Origin: a bacterium
GTDB taxonomy: Bacteria; Electryoneota; RPQS01
DNA: 64,000 nt
Reading direction: 5' to 3'
Assembly: GCA_016702305.1 (NCBI GenBank)
Contig: JADJEH010000009.1
Span: 278,013-342,012 of the forward strand
In this document: one piece after another, positions 18,452 through 27,250 of the stretch
How the letters are laid out: every line of letters starts with the position of its first letter
How positions within the stretch are numbered: position 1 is the first letter of the stretch
Notes under the pieces: model-generated
Database searches by the model: none
What the model was told of the DNA's origin: nothing
What the model saw: the letters and a program-made list of their open reading frames with translations, nothing else
Made by a program: the position numbers and the translations under genes

Positions 18452-19579
18452 CTACTGGCGTAAGCGCGATGGCTCTCGCAGCAACTGGTGAGGCATGGCA
18501 TCTAAACTGGAGCGGTGGCACTCGAGGCATGCTTGGGCAAAGCCATGCGTGCGGGTGTCCGGTTCGTGACATTTGAGGCACAAGGAGCGTTCGACGGTGC
18601 CGCGATAGGGCATGGGCAAAGGGTATGAACCGGAGACAATGCCGTCCATGCGCAGATTGACGACCTGAAAATCCCAGCGCCCGGCATCCACGGCGCTTGA
18701 GCCGTGTGCGCGATGACAAGTTATGCAAGAAATTTGGCTGCGCGTGCTTGGTCCGTACGTACTGGTCGTGGTGATATTCGGGTCTTCAAAGGGCACTTGC
18801 GGCAGGTAGCTGGTGAGCGGATTGCCCCCCGTTGGATTGCTGCTGCCGTCGTAATGTTCATAGGAGTTGCGCGCTTCCGATGGCAAAGCTCCCGCAACCA
18901 CATGCCGGAAGCCGTCACGGGCGTCCTGATGGTAGAACCCGTGACAATTGGCGCACCAATTCGTCCAGCCGGATTGATATGCGGTATGCAGACTTGGTGA
19001 TTCAGCGGCTCCGGTCAGCGGGATGCCCTGCGCCACGGGTGCCGGATATGCGAAGGTAATCTGGCCGGCGGGAACAAAGCCCGCGCCTCGCAGCATCCGG
19101 AAGTTCTCGTTGCCATGCGGATCATGACACGAGGTGCAAGCCAAGCGCGCCGCCGGGAATACACCACCGGGCGCCATGGTGTTCACCGGATCGGGGCCCG
19201 CATTAAACGTGTAGTTTTCGCAATTGTGAACGCCGTGGCTGCCGCTTAGCGGGTAGAGTGCGCCGTTTGGCGCGTCGTTGATATTTGCGGCTCCGATGAA
19301 CACGAAGTTACCGCTGCCGCGTTCCGGCGCGGGCAGCGTCGGCGTTTGCGCCCAGACCGAACCGTTGTTCGCGCCGTGGCAGCTCAGGCAAACATCCGTG
19401 GGCGAATCAAAGCGCAGCAGGTACTTGTTGTTGTGCGAGGGCGGTTCGATGAAGTCGTCGCTGCCGTTGTGCATCATGTGACAGGCCGCACAGCTGGCAA
19501 CGCCGCCATCGTGAAATGCGCAGGCGACATCAAATGTGCCAAGCAGCGACAATAGAATCAGTAGGCGCAGCGGATTCAT
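18452..19579 (-). CDS. OmcS-like heptaheme c-type cytochrome
   Basis: A 375-residue exported cytochrome with signal peptide (cleavage probably before FHDGG) and seven CxxCH motifs: CAACH, CLSCH, CTSCH, CANCH, CITCH, CLKCH, CLECH. The order and flanks of the first six match the hexaheme protein at 33912: FHDGGVASCAACHMMH, APGG, CTSCHDPHG, WCANCH, CITCHRAH, RSLCLKCH. The seventh motif is a C-terminal addition. At least 13 His lie outside the motifs, nearly enough for bis-His ligation of all seven hemes. Its ATG overlaps the response-regulator stop by 4 bases, so it is the last gene of the heme operon. A filament-type or filament-associated cytochrome is inferred. Confidence 0.9.
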   Translation of the reverse strand: MNPLRLLILLSLLGTFDVACAFHDGGVASCAACHMMHNGSDDFIEPPSHNNKYLLRFDSPTDVCLSCHGANNGSVWAQTPTLPAPERGSGNFVFIGAANINDAPNGALYPLSGSHGVHNCENYTFNAGPDPVNTMAPGGVFPAARLACTSCHDPHGNENFRMLRGAGFVPAGQITFAYPAPVAQGIPLTGAAESPSLHTAYQSGWTNWCANCHGFYHQDARDGFRHVVAGALPSEARNSYEHYDGSSNPTGGNPLTSYLPQVPFEDPNITTTSTYGPSTRSQISCITCHRAHGSSAVDAGRWDFQVVNLRMDGIVSGSYPLPMPYRGTVERSLCLKCHEPDTRTHGFAQACLECHRSSLDAMPHQLLREPSRLRQ

Positions 19580-20292
19580 TCCGCTTTCTCCATGGTAGGC
19601 AAGGCGGTAAATTTATACCCGGCGGCGTATACGGTATGCAGATGCCGGGGATGGCGCGGATCGTCTTCAAGCAGTTTGCGCAGGCGGACCATCAGATTGT
19701 CAATAGTACGGGTCGAGGGATAGCGGTCGTAGCCCCAGACGCGTTCGAGAATTTCGTCACGGGTGACGACATTGCCTTCACGTTCCGACAGGAACTTCAA
19801 GATCATACACTCTTTCTGCGTCAAAGTCTCCGCTCCGCGCGGCGTACTGGCGGAATAGGCCGCCAGATCAACCTGACACCGTCCGACATTTAGCAAATTG
19901 CCCAGATCAGGGGTCCGGCGGTACCATTCACCGCGCCGCAGAATTGCGCGAATACGCACGATCAGCTCGCGGATGCTGAATGGTTTCGTAAGGTAGTCGT
20001 CGCCGCCAAGTTCAAGGCCGCGCACCCGCGCATCGTCGCTGTCCCGCGCCGTTAGAAATAGAATTGGGACATGAATACCATCAGCGCGTGTGCGTTCGCA
20101 GACGTCAAAGCCGCTCATGCCGGGCAGCATTACATCGAGTAGGACGAGGTCGTGGCCGCCTTCCCGAATCGTTTTCAGTGCGTTTAAGCCGTCGGCGACG
20201 TGCGTCGTCTCAAATCCTTCAGCTTCGAGATTCAGTTTGAGTCCGGCGGCGATATGCGCCTCATCTTCAACGATGAGAATGCGTTCAGGCAT
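19576..20292 (-). CDS. OmpR-family response regulator
   Basis: From the ATG at 20292 the product has 238 residues: a receiver domain (RILIVEDEAHIA, phospho-acceptor Asp in LVLLDVMLPG, TAR and the K of LTKPF) followed by a winged-helix DNA-binding domain (LTQKECMILKFL, VWGYDRYPSTRTIDNLMVRLRKLLED). The longer frame upstream is the shadow of the kinase gene. It overlaps the kinase stop by 8 bases and the cytochrome start by 4. The location suggests control of heme or cytochrome genes, perhaps of both divergent transcripts; that is inference. Confidence 0.95.
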   Translation of the reverse strand: MPERILIVEDEAHIAAGLKLNLEAEGFETTHVADGLNALKTIREGGHDLVLLDVMLPGMSGFDVCERTRADGIHVPILFLTARDSDDARVRGLELGGDDYLTKPFSIRELIVRIRAILRRGEWYRRTPDLGNLLNVGRCQVDLAAYSASTPRGAETLTQKECMILKFLSEREGNVVTRDEILERVWGYDRYPSTRTIDNLMVRLRKLLEDDPRHPRHLHTVYAAGYKFTALPTMEKAE

Positions 20293-21412
20293 TCGATTCC
20301 TTCTTTGCGGCGGGCACGCGCACGACAAACTGTGATCCCTTGCCAAGTCCCGCACTGCGCGCGGCGACGGTGCCGTGCATCGCCTGCACCAGTTCGCGCA
20401 CGAGATAGAGCCCGAGGCCAATGCCCTGCTGGGTGCGCGTGTCTTCATTGCCCACGCGGTAGAATCGCTCGAACAGGCGGGCGCCTTCGTCAGCGGTGAA
20501 CCCCTGTCCTTCGTCGGTGACAATCAGCTCAAGTATCTCATCGCGGCGCGTCAGATAGACGTCAATCATGCCGCCCTGCGGCGAATACTTAGCGGCGTTG
20601 TCCACAAGGTTCTTGACGATCAACTGCCAGCGGCGCGGGTCGGCCAGCGCGAACAGGCCGTAGTCAACATCCAGATTCAACCGATGCTTGCCGGAGAACT
20701 CAATCCGGGTTCTTAGGTCATTGACGGCGCGGACCGTTTCTTCACTGATGTCCACCGTTTCGAGCGGCAGCGCTTTCCCGGGCAGCAAGACGCGCTGCGC
20801 CTGGAGGAGCCGGTCAATCAAGTCGTGCAGCCGATCAAGATCAACGGACATTGTTTCGAGCATTTCGGCGCGTTGTGCCTGCGGCAAATCGCGTTCGCGC
20901 AGCGTATCCAGGTACATCCGCAGCGACGTGATCGGCGTTTTCAATTCATGCGACGTAGCTGACAGGAAGACCGACTGGCGATGTTCGACGTCAATCTCTT
21001 CGCGCAAGGTGCGGAACATATATAGCACTCCGACCAAGACCAGCAGGCCAAAGAACGCGCCTTCGCTGATAAACATTCGCACGCGTGAAGCTGTGAACTT
21101 CTCCAGTACGCGCTGCGCTTCCATACGAATTTGAACGCGTCCATCGGCGCCCAATTCCAGATCGGGAAACGTATGCGCCAGCCAAACGGGAAAGTGCGGG
21201 CCCAGCGCTTCACGCCGTTCGGACGCAATCGCGATCTGCTGCGTCCAGTAGTTATTTTGCGTATCGGCGATGCGGCGACCTTCATGGAATTGGAAGATGG
21301 ACCACCATGTCAATTGCGCGATCGCGAAGAGCGAGATGAGCATGAAAACGACGAAATGCCGCCGGAAGGGCAGCTTGGGGCGTTGCCATGCGTCGCGCAG
21401 CCACGCAATCAT
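20285..21412 (-). CDS. Membrane sensor histidine kinase
   Basis: About 375 residues from the ATG at 21412 (the frame is open to 21481). It has an N-terminal helix (FVVFMLISLFAIAQLTWW), a short extracytoplasmic sensor region, and a second helix (AFFGLLVLVGVLYMF). Then come the DHp domain with the phospho-accepting His in SHELKTPITSL, and the catalytic ATPase domain with N box LVDNAAKYSPQGG, G1 DEGQGF and G2 GIGLGLYLV. It pairs with the overlapping OmpR-type regulator. The sensor region shows no known heme or PAS motif, so the signal is unknown. Confidence 0.93.
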   Translation of the reverse strand: MIAWLRDAWQRPKLPFRRHFVVFMLISLFAIAQLTWWSIFQFHEGRRIADTQNNYWTQQIAIASERREALGPHFPVWLAHTFPDLELGADGRVQIRMEAQRVLEKFTASRVRMFISEGAFFGLLVLVGVLYMFRTLREEIDVEHRQSVFLSATSHELKTPITSLRMYLDTLRERDLPQAQRAEMLETMSVDLDRLHDLIDRLLQAQRVLLPGKALPLETVDISEETVRAVNDLRTRIEFSGKHRLNLDVDYGLFALADPRRWQLIVKNLVDNAAKYSPQGGMIDVYLTRRDEILELIVTDEGQGFTADEGARLFERFYRVGNEDTRTQQGIGLGLYLVRELVQAMHGTVAARSAGLGKGSQFVVRVPAAKKESNA

Positions 21413-21431
21413 CTTGAGATCGGAACTCCCG

Positions 21432-22748
21432 TTATTTGAGCGATGCGAACGCCTCCCGCGCAGTTTCAATCGTGCGGTCAATCAGCGCGTCGCTGTGAGC
21501 GAGCGATACGAACCAGCATTCATAGCCGGACGGCGGCAGATGCACGCCGCGTTTGAGCATTTCATGGAAGAAACAGCGGAAACGCGCGTGGTCACATTGC
21601 TGCGCGTCGGCGTAGTTGCGCACGGGCCGCGTCGTGAAGAACAGTGTTAGCATCGAACCGACGCGCTGCACGGACGCGGGAATCCCCGCATCTCGGCACG
21701 CCTGTTCGAGTCCGGCGCAGAGGCGCGTCGAGCGGCGTTCGAGCTGCCGATAGGCGACTTCGTCCAGCTTGGCGAGCGTGGCGATGCCGGCGTTCATCGC
21801 CAGCGGATTGCCCGACAGCGTGCCCGCCTGATAGACCGGGCCTTGCGGCGCGACGAGTGACATGATCTGCTTTGAACCGCCGTAGGCGCCGACGGGCAGT
21901 CCACCGCCGATGACCTTGCCGAACGTTGCGAGATCGGGACTGATGCCGTAGAGTTCAATCGCGCCGCCGCGCGCGACGCGGAAACCAGTCATGACTTCAT
22001 CGAAGATCAGCAGCGCACCAAACTCATTGCACAGTGTGCGCAGTCCCGCCAAGAACTCTGGCGCGGGCGGAATACAGCCGACATTTCCTGCCACAGGTTC
22101 GACGATCACGGCCGCGATTTCGAGCGGCTCGGCCGCAAAGAGCGCCCGGACTGAGCCGAGATCGTTGATCACGGCGCAGCGCGTGTCCTGTGCCGCGCCG
22201 GGGGTCACACCCGGGCTGTCGGGCAAACCGAACGTTGCGGCCCCTGAGCCTGCCTGAACCAAGAACGCGTCGGCGTGTCCGTGGTAGCCGCCGGAGAATT
22301 TGACAATAACATTGCGCTGCGTGGCGGCGCGCGCCAGTCGAATCGCACTCATCGTGGCCTCGGTGCCGCTATTGACGAAGCGCACCATTTCCAGGCCGGG
22401 TACACGCGCAATGATCTCTTCGGCCAGGACGACTTCGGCAGCGGATGGGGCACCATAGCTGAACCCCATTTCGGCGGCGCGTTGCACAGCGTCCAGGACC
22501 GACGGTTCACGGTGACCCAGAATCATGGGTCCCCAGCTTCCAATGTAATCAATATACTCGTTTCCGTCAACGTCCACCAGCAACGCCCCTTCAGCGTAGG
22601 CAATGATGGGCGGTTCGCCGCCAACGGATTTGAAGGCGCGCACAGGCGAGTTGACCCCGCCCGGGAGTACACGCTGGGCGCGTTCAAACCACATACGCGA
22701 AACGCCGGTTGTGCGTTGCGTCAGCTCGTGGGAGTCCATGAGTGTCAT
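21432..22748 (-). CDS. hemL: Glutamate-1-semialdehyde 2,1-aminomutase
   Basis: 438 residues from the ATG at 22748, which overlaps the hemB stop as ATGA. A class III PLP aminotransferase converting glutamate-1-semialdehyde to 5-aminolevulinate. The family opening is PGGVNSPVRAF, the PLP-pocket region includes NSGTEATMSAIRLAR, the Asp of LIFDEVMTGFR and the Schiff-base Lys in FGKVIGGGLPVGAYGG. With hemA it makes up the C5 route to tetrapyrroles. It is followed after 19 bases by the sensor kinase. Confidence 0.97.
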   Translation of the reverse strand: MTLMDSHELTQRTTGVSRMWFERAQRVLPGGVNSPVRAFKSVGGEPPIIAYAEGALLVDVDGNEYIDYIGSWGPMILGHREPSVLDAVQRAAEMGFSYGAPSAAEVVLAEEIIARVPGLEMVRFVNSGTEATMSAIRLARAATQRNVIVKFSGGYHGHADAFLVQAGSGAATFGLPDSPGVTPGAAQDTRCAVINDLGSVRALFAAEPLEIAAVIVEPVAGNVGCIPPAPEFLAGLRTLCNEFGALLIFDEVMTGFRVARGGAIELYGISPDLATFGKVIGGGLPVGAYGGSKQIMSLVAPQGPVYQAGTLSGNPLAMNAGIATLAKLDEVAYRQLERRSTRLCAGLEQACRDAGIPASVQRVGSMLTLFFTTRPVRNYADAQQCDHARFRCFFHEMLKRGVHLPPSGYECWFVSLAHSDALIDRTIETAREAFASLK

Positions 22749-23731
22749 TGGGCGAATTCCTGATTGAGCCACTCGGCGGCCTCGGCGGCATGGTACGACA
22801 GAACGAAGTCCGCTCCGGCGCGTTTGAAAGCCAGTAAAGATTCGAGGATGATTCGCTTGCGGTCAATCCACCCGCGCTGCGCCGCCGCTTCGATCATCGC
22901 GTATTCGCCGGAAACTTGATAGGCGGCGGTGACGCGGCCATACTTCTGCTTGACCGCGTGCAGAATGTCGAGATAGGCGATACCGGGCTTGACCATGATC
23001 ATGTCCGCACCTTCGGCCAAATCCAATTCGACTTCGCGCAGCGCTTCAAGCGCATTGGCCGGGTCCATCTGATAGCCGCGGCGGTCGCCGAATTGCGGCG
23101 CCGAGTCCACGGCGATCCGGAACGGCCCGTAGTACGCCGAAGCATACTTTACGGCGTAAGACAAGATGGCAATATGCTCGTAGCCGTTGGCGTCGAGAGC
23201 TTTGCGAATGGCGCCGATCCGGCCGTCCATCATATCCGACGGGGCAACGATGTCAGCGCCGGCACGCGCGTGACTGACGGCGGTTCTCGCCAGGAGAGCC
23301 AGCGTCGCGTCGTTATCAACGTCATGGCCATGCAACGCGCCGCAGTGGCCGTGGCTCGTGTATTCACACAGGCAGACATCGGTGATAACGAGTAGATCGG
23401 GATAAGCGTGCTTGATCGCGCGCACGGCCTGTTGCACTTCGGCGTTGTCGTCGTACGCGGCAGAACCAACTTCATCCTTGTAGGTCGGAATGCCGAACAG
23501 GATCACGCCCGGCACTTTGGCGCTGACGCAGCGGGCGGCGGCTTCTACGACGCGGTCCACGGACCAATGCCACTGCCCTGGTAAGCTGGAAATCTCGTTG
23601 ACGATGTTCGAGCCCGGCACAACGAACAGCGGTTGAATCAGATCGGAGGGCGACAGGTAATTCTCGCGTACAAGTCGGCGCAGCGTATCAGTGCGGCGCA
23701 GGCGGCGCGGACGGTCAGTGGGAAAGCTCAT
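22745..23731 (-). CDS. hemB: Porphobilinogen synthase (delta-aminolevulinate dehydratase)
   Basis: 328 residues. The cysteine-bearing metal-site motif is DVCLCEYTSHGHCG, which points to the zinc-dependent type. One active-site Lys lies in SYAVKYASAYYGPFR and the Schiff-base Lys in MVKPGIAYLDIL. It condenses two 5-aminolevulinates to porphobilinogen in the cytoplasm. Its start overlaps the hemA stop by 17 bases, and its stop overlaps hemL. Confidence 0.97.
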   Translation of the reverse strand: MSFPTDRPRRLRRTDTLRRLVRENYLSPSDLIQPLFVVPGSNIVNEISSLPGQWHWSVDRVVEAAARCVSAKVPGVILFGIPTYKDEVGSAAYDDNAEVQQAVRAIKHAYPDLLVITDVCLCEYTSHGHCGALHGHDVDNDATLALLARTAVSHARAGADIVAPSDMMDGRIGAIRKALDANGYEHIAILSYAVKYASAYYGPFRIAVDSAPQFGDRRGYQMDPANALEALREVELDLAEGADMIMVKPGIAYLDILHAVKQKYGRVTAAYQVSGEYAMIEAAAQRGWIDRKRIILESLLAFKRAGADFVLSYHAAEAAEWLNQEFAQ

Positions 23732-25013
23732 GGTTCAGTTGTTCGAGTATTTGCTCGGTGGCCGCGCGGTCCTTTCCGGCGAAGGCAACGGCGATGGCCC
23801 GAGCGAGGGTTAGATCGTTGCCGTCCGCCGCGGCGCGGCGCATATTGGCGACAATCAGGCTTGTGACTTTTTTCATCATGGCGCGTGAGAACTTCTCGAC
23901 CTCTTCGCGGTCTTCGGGCCGGAAGTGGTGGGCCTGATGTTCGACTTCAGCGGCGCGAATACTCTCGAGCGCAGCCTGCAATTGCTGTAAACTCGGCGCA
24001 ATGCGATTATTGCGATACCATTCGACGAACTCTTCGACTTCTTTCTCGACGATCTCCTCGGCGCGCACGGCTTCTTTTTGGCGTGCCCGAATATTGACGG
24101 CGACGAGCTCCTGGAAATCGTCCACGGTGTAGACATAAACGTCATCGAAGTCGGCAAACTTCGGATCAACGTCACGTGGTACAGCCAGATCAAGGAATAG
24201 CAGCGGACGTTTGCGCTGGCGCAGCGTCCCGCCCTGCTCGGCGACGTTGAGAACCGGCGTCTGCGCGGAAGTTGCGGAGACCACGATGTCTGCCCACGCC
24301 AGATCGTCAGCCGTCGGGGGGAAGTTCGTCACGTCGCCCGCAATCTGTTCGGCCAGCACCGCGGCCCGCTCCGCTGTGCGATTGCTGACGCGCACTTTGC
24401 AGGCGCCCGCGTCAGCAAGGTACTTCGCCGCAAGTTGCGTCGTTTCGCCCGCGCCGACCAGCAGGATGTTCTGCTCTTCGATCTTGCGGAAGAGCCGCTG
24501 CGCAACTTCGATGGCGGCATAGGCCACCGACACCGCGCCTTGTGAAATCGCCGTGCGCGTGCGCACTTGCTTGCCGCAGGAAATCGCGTGCGTGAAGACC
24601 TTGTTTAACGTGGCACTCGTGCTGGCAAGCTCTAACGCCGTGCCATACGCGTTCTTCACCTGCGCAAGAATCTGAATCTCTCCGAGCATCTGGGAATCGA
24701 GGCCGGAGGCCACCCGAAACAGGTGGCGTGCGGCGGCGGCGTCGCGGTACACATAGGCCACGTTGCCGTCATCCGGATCCAAGCCGCACGCTTCGGCGTA
24801 GAGCGCGCGCAGCTCGGATTCCTCGAAGTGATAGGTCGGCGAGACATAGATTTCGGCACGATTGCACGTCGAGAGAATCACGGCACCTTCGATATTCGGA
24901 TGTCGCACCAGGCCTTCGAGAATCATGGGCAGCGCGTCCGGCGCAATCGCCGCTTTCTCGCGCATAGAGAGTACGGCCGTTCGGTGATTCAAACCGATCA
25001 TCTCGAGCTTCAC
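23715..25013 (-). CDS. hemA: Glutamyl-tRNA reductase
   Basis: 432 residues. The N-terminal catalytic domain shows GLNHRTAVLSMREK and the nucleophilic Cys in ILSTCNRAEIYV. GLDSQMLGEIQILAQVKNAY is the next family signature. The NADPH-binding domain follows (NILLVGAGETTQLAAKYL) with a C-terminal dimerization helix region. It reduces glutamyl-tRNA to glutamate-1-semialdehyde, the first committed step of the C5 pathway. The start is a GTG whose GTGA overlaps the stop of the hemX-like gene. Confidence 0.97.
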   Translation of the reverse strand: MKLEMIGLNHRTAVLSMREKAAIAPDALPMILEGLVRHPNIEGAVILSTCNRAEIYVSPTYHFEESELRALYAEACGLDPDDGNVAYVYRDAAAARHLFRVASGLDSQMLGEIQILAQVKNAYGTALELASTSATLNKVFTHAISCGKQVRTRTAISQGAVSVAYAAIEVAQRLFRKIEEQNILLVGAGETTQLAAKYLADAGACKVRVSNRTAERAAVLAEQIAGDVTNFPPTADDLAWADIVVSATSAQTPVLNVAEQGGTLRQRKRPLLFLDLAVPRDVDPKFADFDDVYVYTVDDFQELVAVNIRARQKEAVRAEEIVEKEVEEFVEWYRNNRIAPSLQQLQAALESIRAAEVEHQAHHFRPEDREEVEKFSRAMMKKVTSLIVANMRRAAADGNDLTLARAIAVAFAGKDRAATEQILEQLNHELSH

Positions 25014-25828
25014 GAACGGCCCCCGAAGAAGATCTGTGCCACCGAGCCGGCCATGAGCAGAAACATCAGGGTCGTGAGTGCCACGGTGAGCCGCGCCTGC
25101 CGCTGATCGCCGAGCCAGCGTTTGCGTTCGGACAGTGCCAGCACCGACGCAACTACCCAGAGGGCAAACATCTCGTGCAAATGACTGAAGAAGCTCGGCG
25201 AACCTTCGCGCTCAATGAACATGAAGATGGTTGACGAGGCAAAACTTACCGTTATCAGCAGCCAGCCGTGATAGATCGCCAAAGACCGCAGACGGTGCAT
25301 GTCATCCATGGACGGCAGGGTCGAGAAGAGCCGCCCGAATTGGCGATTCTTGAGCATGCGCCTCAGGACAATCGAACCGGCACCATAAACACCGCTGCCG
25401 AAGAGCATCGCCACACCCGCCATCGAGAGAATGATGTGCACGGCTGACCATGCGGAGTGCAGTTCGCGCGGACCTTCCACGTGACGCAACCCTCCGGCGA
25501 TGGATGCCAAGAGCAGGCAAACCACAAGCACTAGTGGCAAAAGAACAAGCATGCGTTGGGAGATCCGGCGCTCGACCAGCTGTTGATCCATCCAGATCAG
25601 GAAGCCCAAGAACGCGCAGATTTGTCCGACCGTCAGAATCGGAATCTGCTGTTGCACGGCACTGAGCGCACCAAGCCACACCGCATACACCGCCAGCGCG
25701 ACCCAGCCGAGCTTGACGGCATGGCGTTCCATAAGGTCGTCGGGCTTATGATAGAGGATGAGCCACATGGCGAGCAGCCCGCCAAAGAATAACAGCAAAA
25801 TCGCCGGTAGGAGGGTGTAGAGCCACAT
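25010..25828 (-). CDS. CcsA/HemX-like cytochrome c assembly membrane protein
   Basis: 272 residues with about eight transmembrane helices. The His-containing segments LHSAWSAVHIILSMAG and LAIYHGWLLITVSF, and a conserved FSHLHEMFALWVVASVL, resemble the cytochrome c assembly (CcsA/CcmC/HemX) family. A member next to hemA recalls hemX of Gram-positive hem operons, which influences GluTR levels. A heme-binding or pathway-tuning role in the inner membrane is likely. It sits 3 bases after hemY and overlaps hemA by 4. Confidence 0.85.
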   Translation of the reverse strand: MWLYTLLPAILLLFFGGLLAMWLILYHKPDDLMERHAVKLGWVALAVYAVWLGALSAVQQQIPILTVGQICAFLGFLIWMDQQLVERRISQRMLVLLPLVLVVCLLLASIAGGLRHVEGPRELHSAWSAVHIILSMAGVAMLFGSGVYGAGSIVLRRMLKNRQFGRLFSTLPSMDDMHRLRSLAIYHGWLLITVSFASSTIFMFIEREGSPSFFSHLHEMFALWVVASVLALSERKRWLGDQRQARLTVALTTLMFLLMAGSVAQIFFGGRS

Positions 25829-25831
25829 ATC

Positions 25832-27250
25832 CTAATGGATTCTCCATTGCGTAAGCAGTGACTTGGCGACACGAAACGCGTCTTTGACACAGCCGTTCAC
25901 AGAGACGCCGCGGTAAGCCGCGCCGGTGAGGAATAGGCCCGGCAGTTGCCGTTCCAGGAGTTCCAACTCGCCGATGCGGTCCAAATGGCCTCGTGTGTAT
26001 TGTGCGATGCCTTGCGGATGACGAATCAGTTTTCTGAAGACGGGTTCTTGGCGCACGTTAAACAGGCGGCGATGTTCGTTCGAAGCAATTTGTTCAACTT
26101 CGGCATCGCTTAGATTGACAATGGCCGGATCCTGGGCTCCGCCGATCATTGTGCGGAGCATGTGCATTCCCTGCGGTGCCTGATTCGGGAAGATCGCATC
26201 GCACCAGAGCGAGCCCAGCGCACGATAGTCTTCGCCACGCGGAATTAGGACGCCAAAGCCATCTAATGGGTGCCCAACATCCTCGGTTTTGTGTCCATGC
26301 GCTACTACGTCTATGGGCGCATAGGGAATGGCGCGGAGACATTCGGCGGCGTTGTAACAGATGCCCCTCACGATATCCGCCGCTGCATAGGATGGACAGG
26401 CGAGAATTACGGCGTCGGCGGCATACGTTCCATCGGGCGTCACGACGTCAAAGTAGTCCCCGCGCGGTTGCACAGCTTCCACCTGCGCATTGGTAATGAT
26501 CATTTCAGTCAATTCCGCGGCAAGCGTATCGGTCAGCTCGCCCATGCCGTCAGCAAATGTAGTCAGCGTCGCCGCCGCACCGCCCGGTCCACCGGTTGCT
26601 TTTCCGTTGCGCTTAGCCGCGCGCTGCTTGGCAATCATAGCGCGAAACAACCCACCGTATTCGTTTTCCATTTCAACCATCTTCGGGAACACCGCGCGCA
26701 ACGACAATTCGCGCGCGTTGCCCGCAAAGATACCCGAGACCATCGGATCAATCATATACTGCGCGAAGGATTCACCAAGTCTGCGCCGCGCGAAATCATA
26801 CACGGTTTCGTCGTCCTGATCGCGCTTCGCGGGGATGGCCAGCTCACACGCCATGCGCAATTTCGCGCCGGTTGGCAGGATGTCAGATTTCAGAAACGCG
26901 CCCGGCGACAGCGGGACTTCACGCATCTTGCCGTGGTGGTAAATGTAGCGTTTAGCGGCATGCGGCGACGCCTTGATCAACCGCGGCTCCAAGCCCAGCC
27001 GTTTCACCAGATCAAGCGTCGCGGGTTCGTTGTCCAGGAATCCGTTTGGTCCCCATTCGCACAGGTAGCCATCGCTGCGCTCGGTGCGCGTCGCGCCGCC
27101 GATAACCGGCTGCGCTTCCAGAATTGTCATTCGCGGGTTAGCCCCGTGTTCGCGCGCGAGCGCACGGATCATGTACGCGGTCGCGAGGCCGGCCACGCCG
27201 CCACCGACGACGACAACTCTCGGCGCCAGAGGATTAGCAGGCGGCTTCAT
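25832..27250 (-). CDS. hemY: Protoporphyrinogen oxidase, HemY type
   Basis: 472 residues from the ATG at 27250 (the frame opens earlier, inside hemH). The N-terminal FAD-binding motif is VVVVGGGVAGLATAYMI. WGPNGFLDNEPATLDLVKRLGLE is typical for the family, and the C-terminal FAD contact region reads LFLTGAAYRGVSVNGCVKDA. It oxidizes protoporphyrinogen IX (or coproporphyrinogen III in some lineages) with FAD. The neighbouring hemH favours the classical protoporphyrin branch; no hemQ is seen. It overlaps hemH by 17 bases. Confidence 0.93.
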   Translation of the reverse strand: MKPPANPLAPRVVVVGGGVAGLATAYMIRALAREHGANPRMTILEAQPVIGGATRTERSDGYLCEWGPNGFLDNEPATLDLVKRLGLEPRLIKASPHAAKRYIYHHGKMREVPLSPGAFLKSDILPTGAKLRMACELAIPAKRDQDDETVYDFARRRLGESFAQYMIDPMVSGIFAGNARELSLRAVFPKMVEMENEYGGLFRAMIAKQRAAKRNGKATGGPGGAAATLTTFADGMGELTDTLAAELTEMIITNAQVEAVQPRGDYFDVVTPDGTYAADAVILACPSYAAADIVRGICYNAAECLRAIPYAPIDVVAHGHKTEDVGHPLDGFGVLIPRGEDYRALGSLWCDAIFPNQAPQGMHMLRTMIGGAQDPAIVNLSDAEVEQIASNEHRRLFNVRQEPVFRKLIRHPQGIAQYTRGHLDRIGELELLERQLPGLFLTGAAYRGVSVNGCVKDAFRVAKSLLTQWRIH

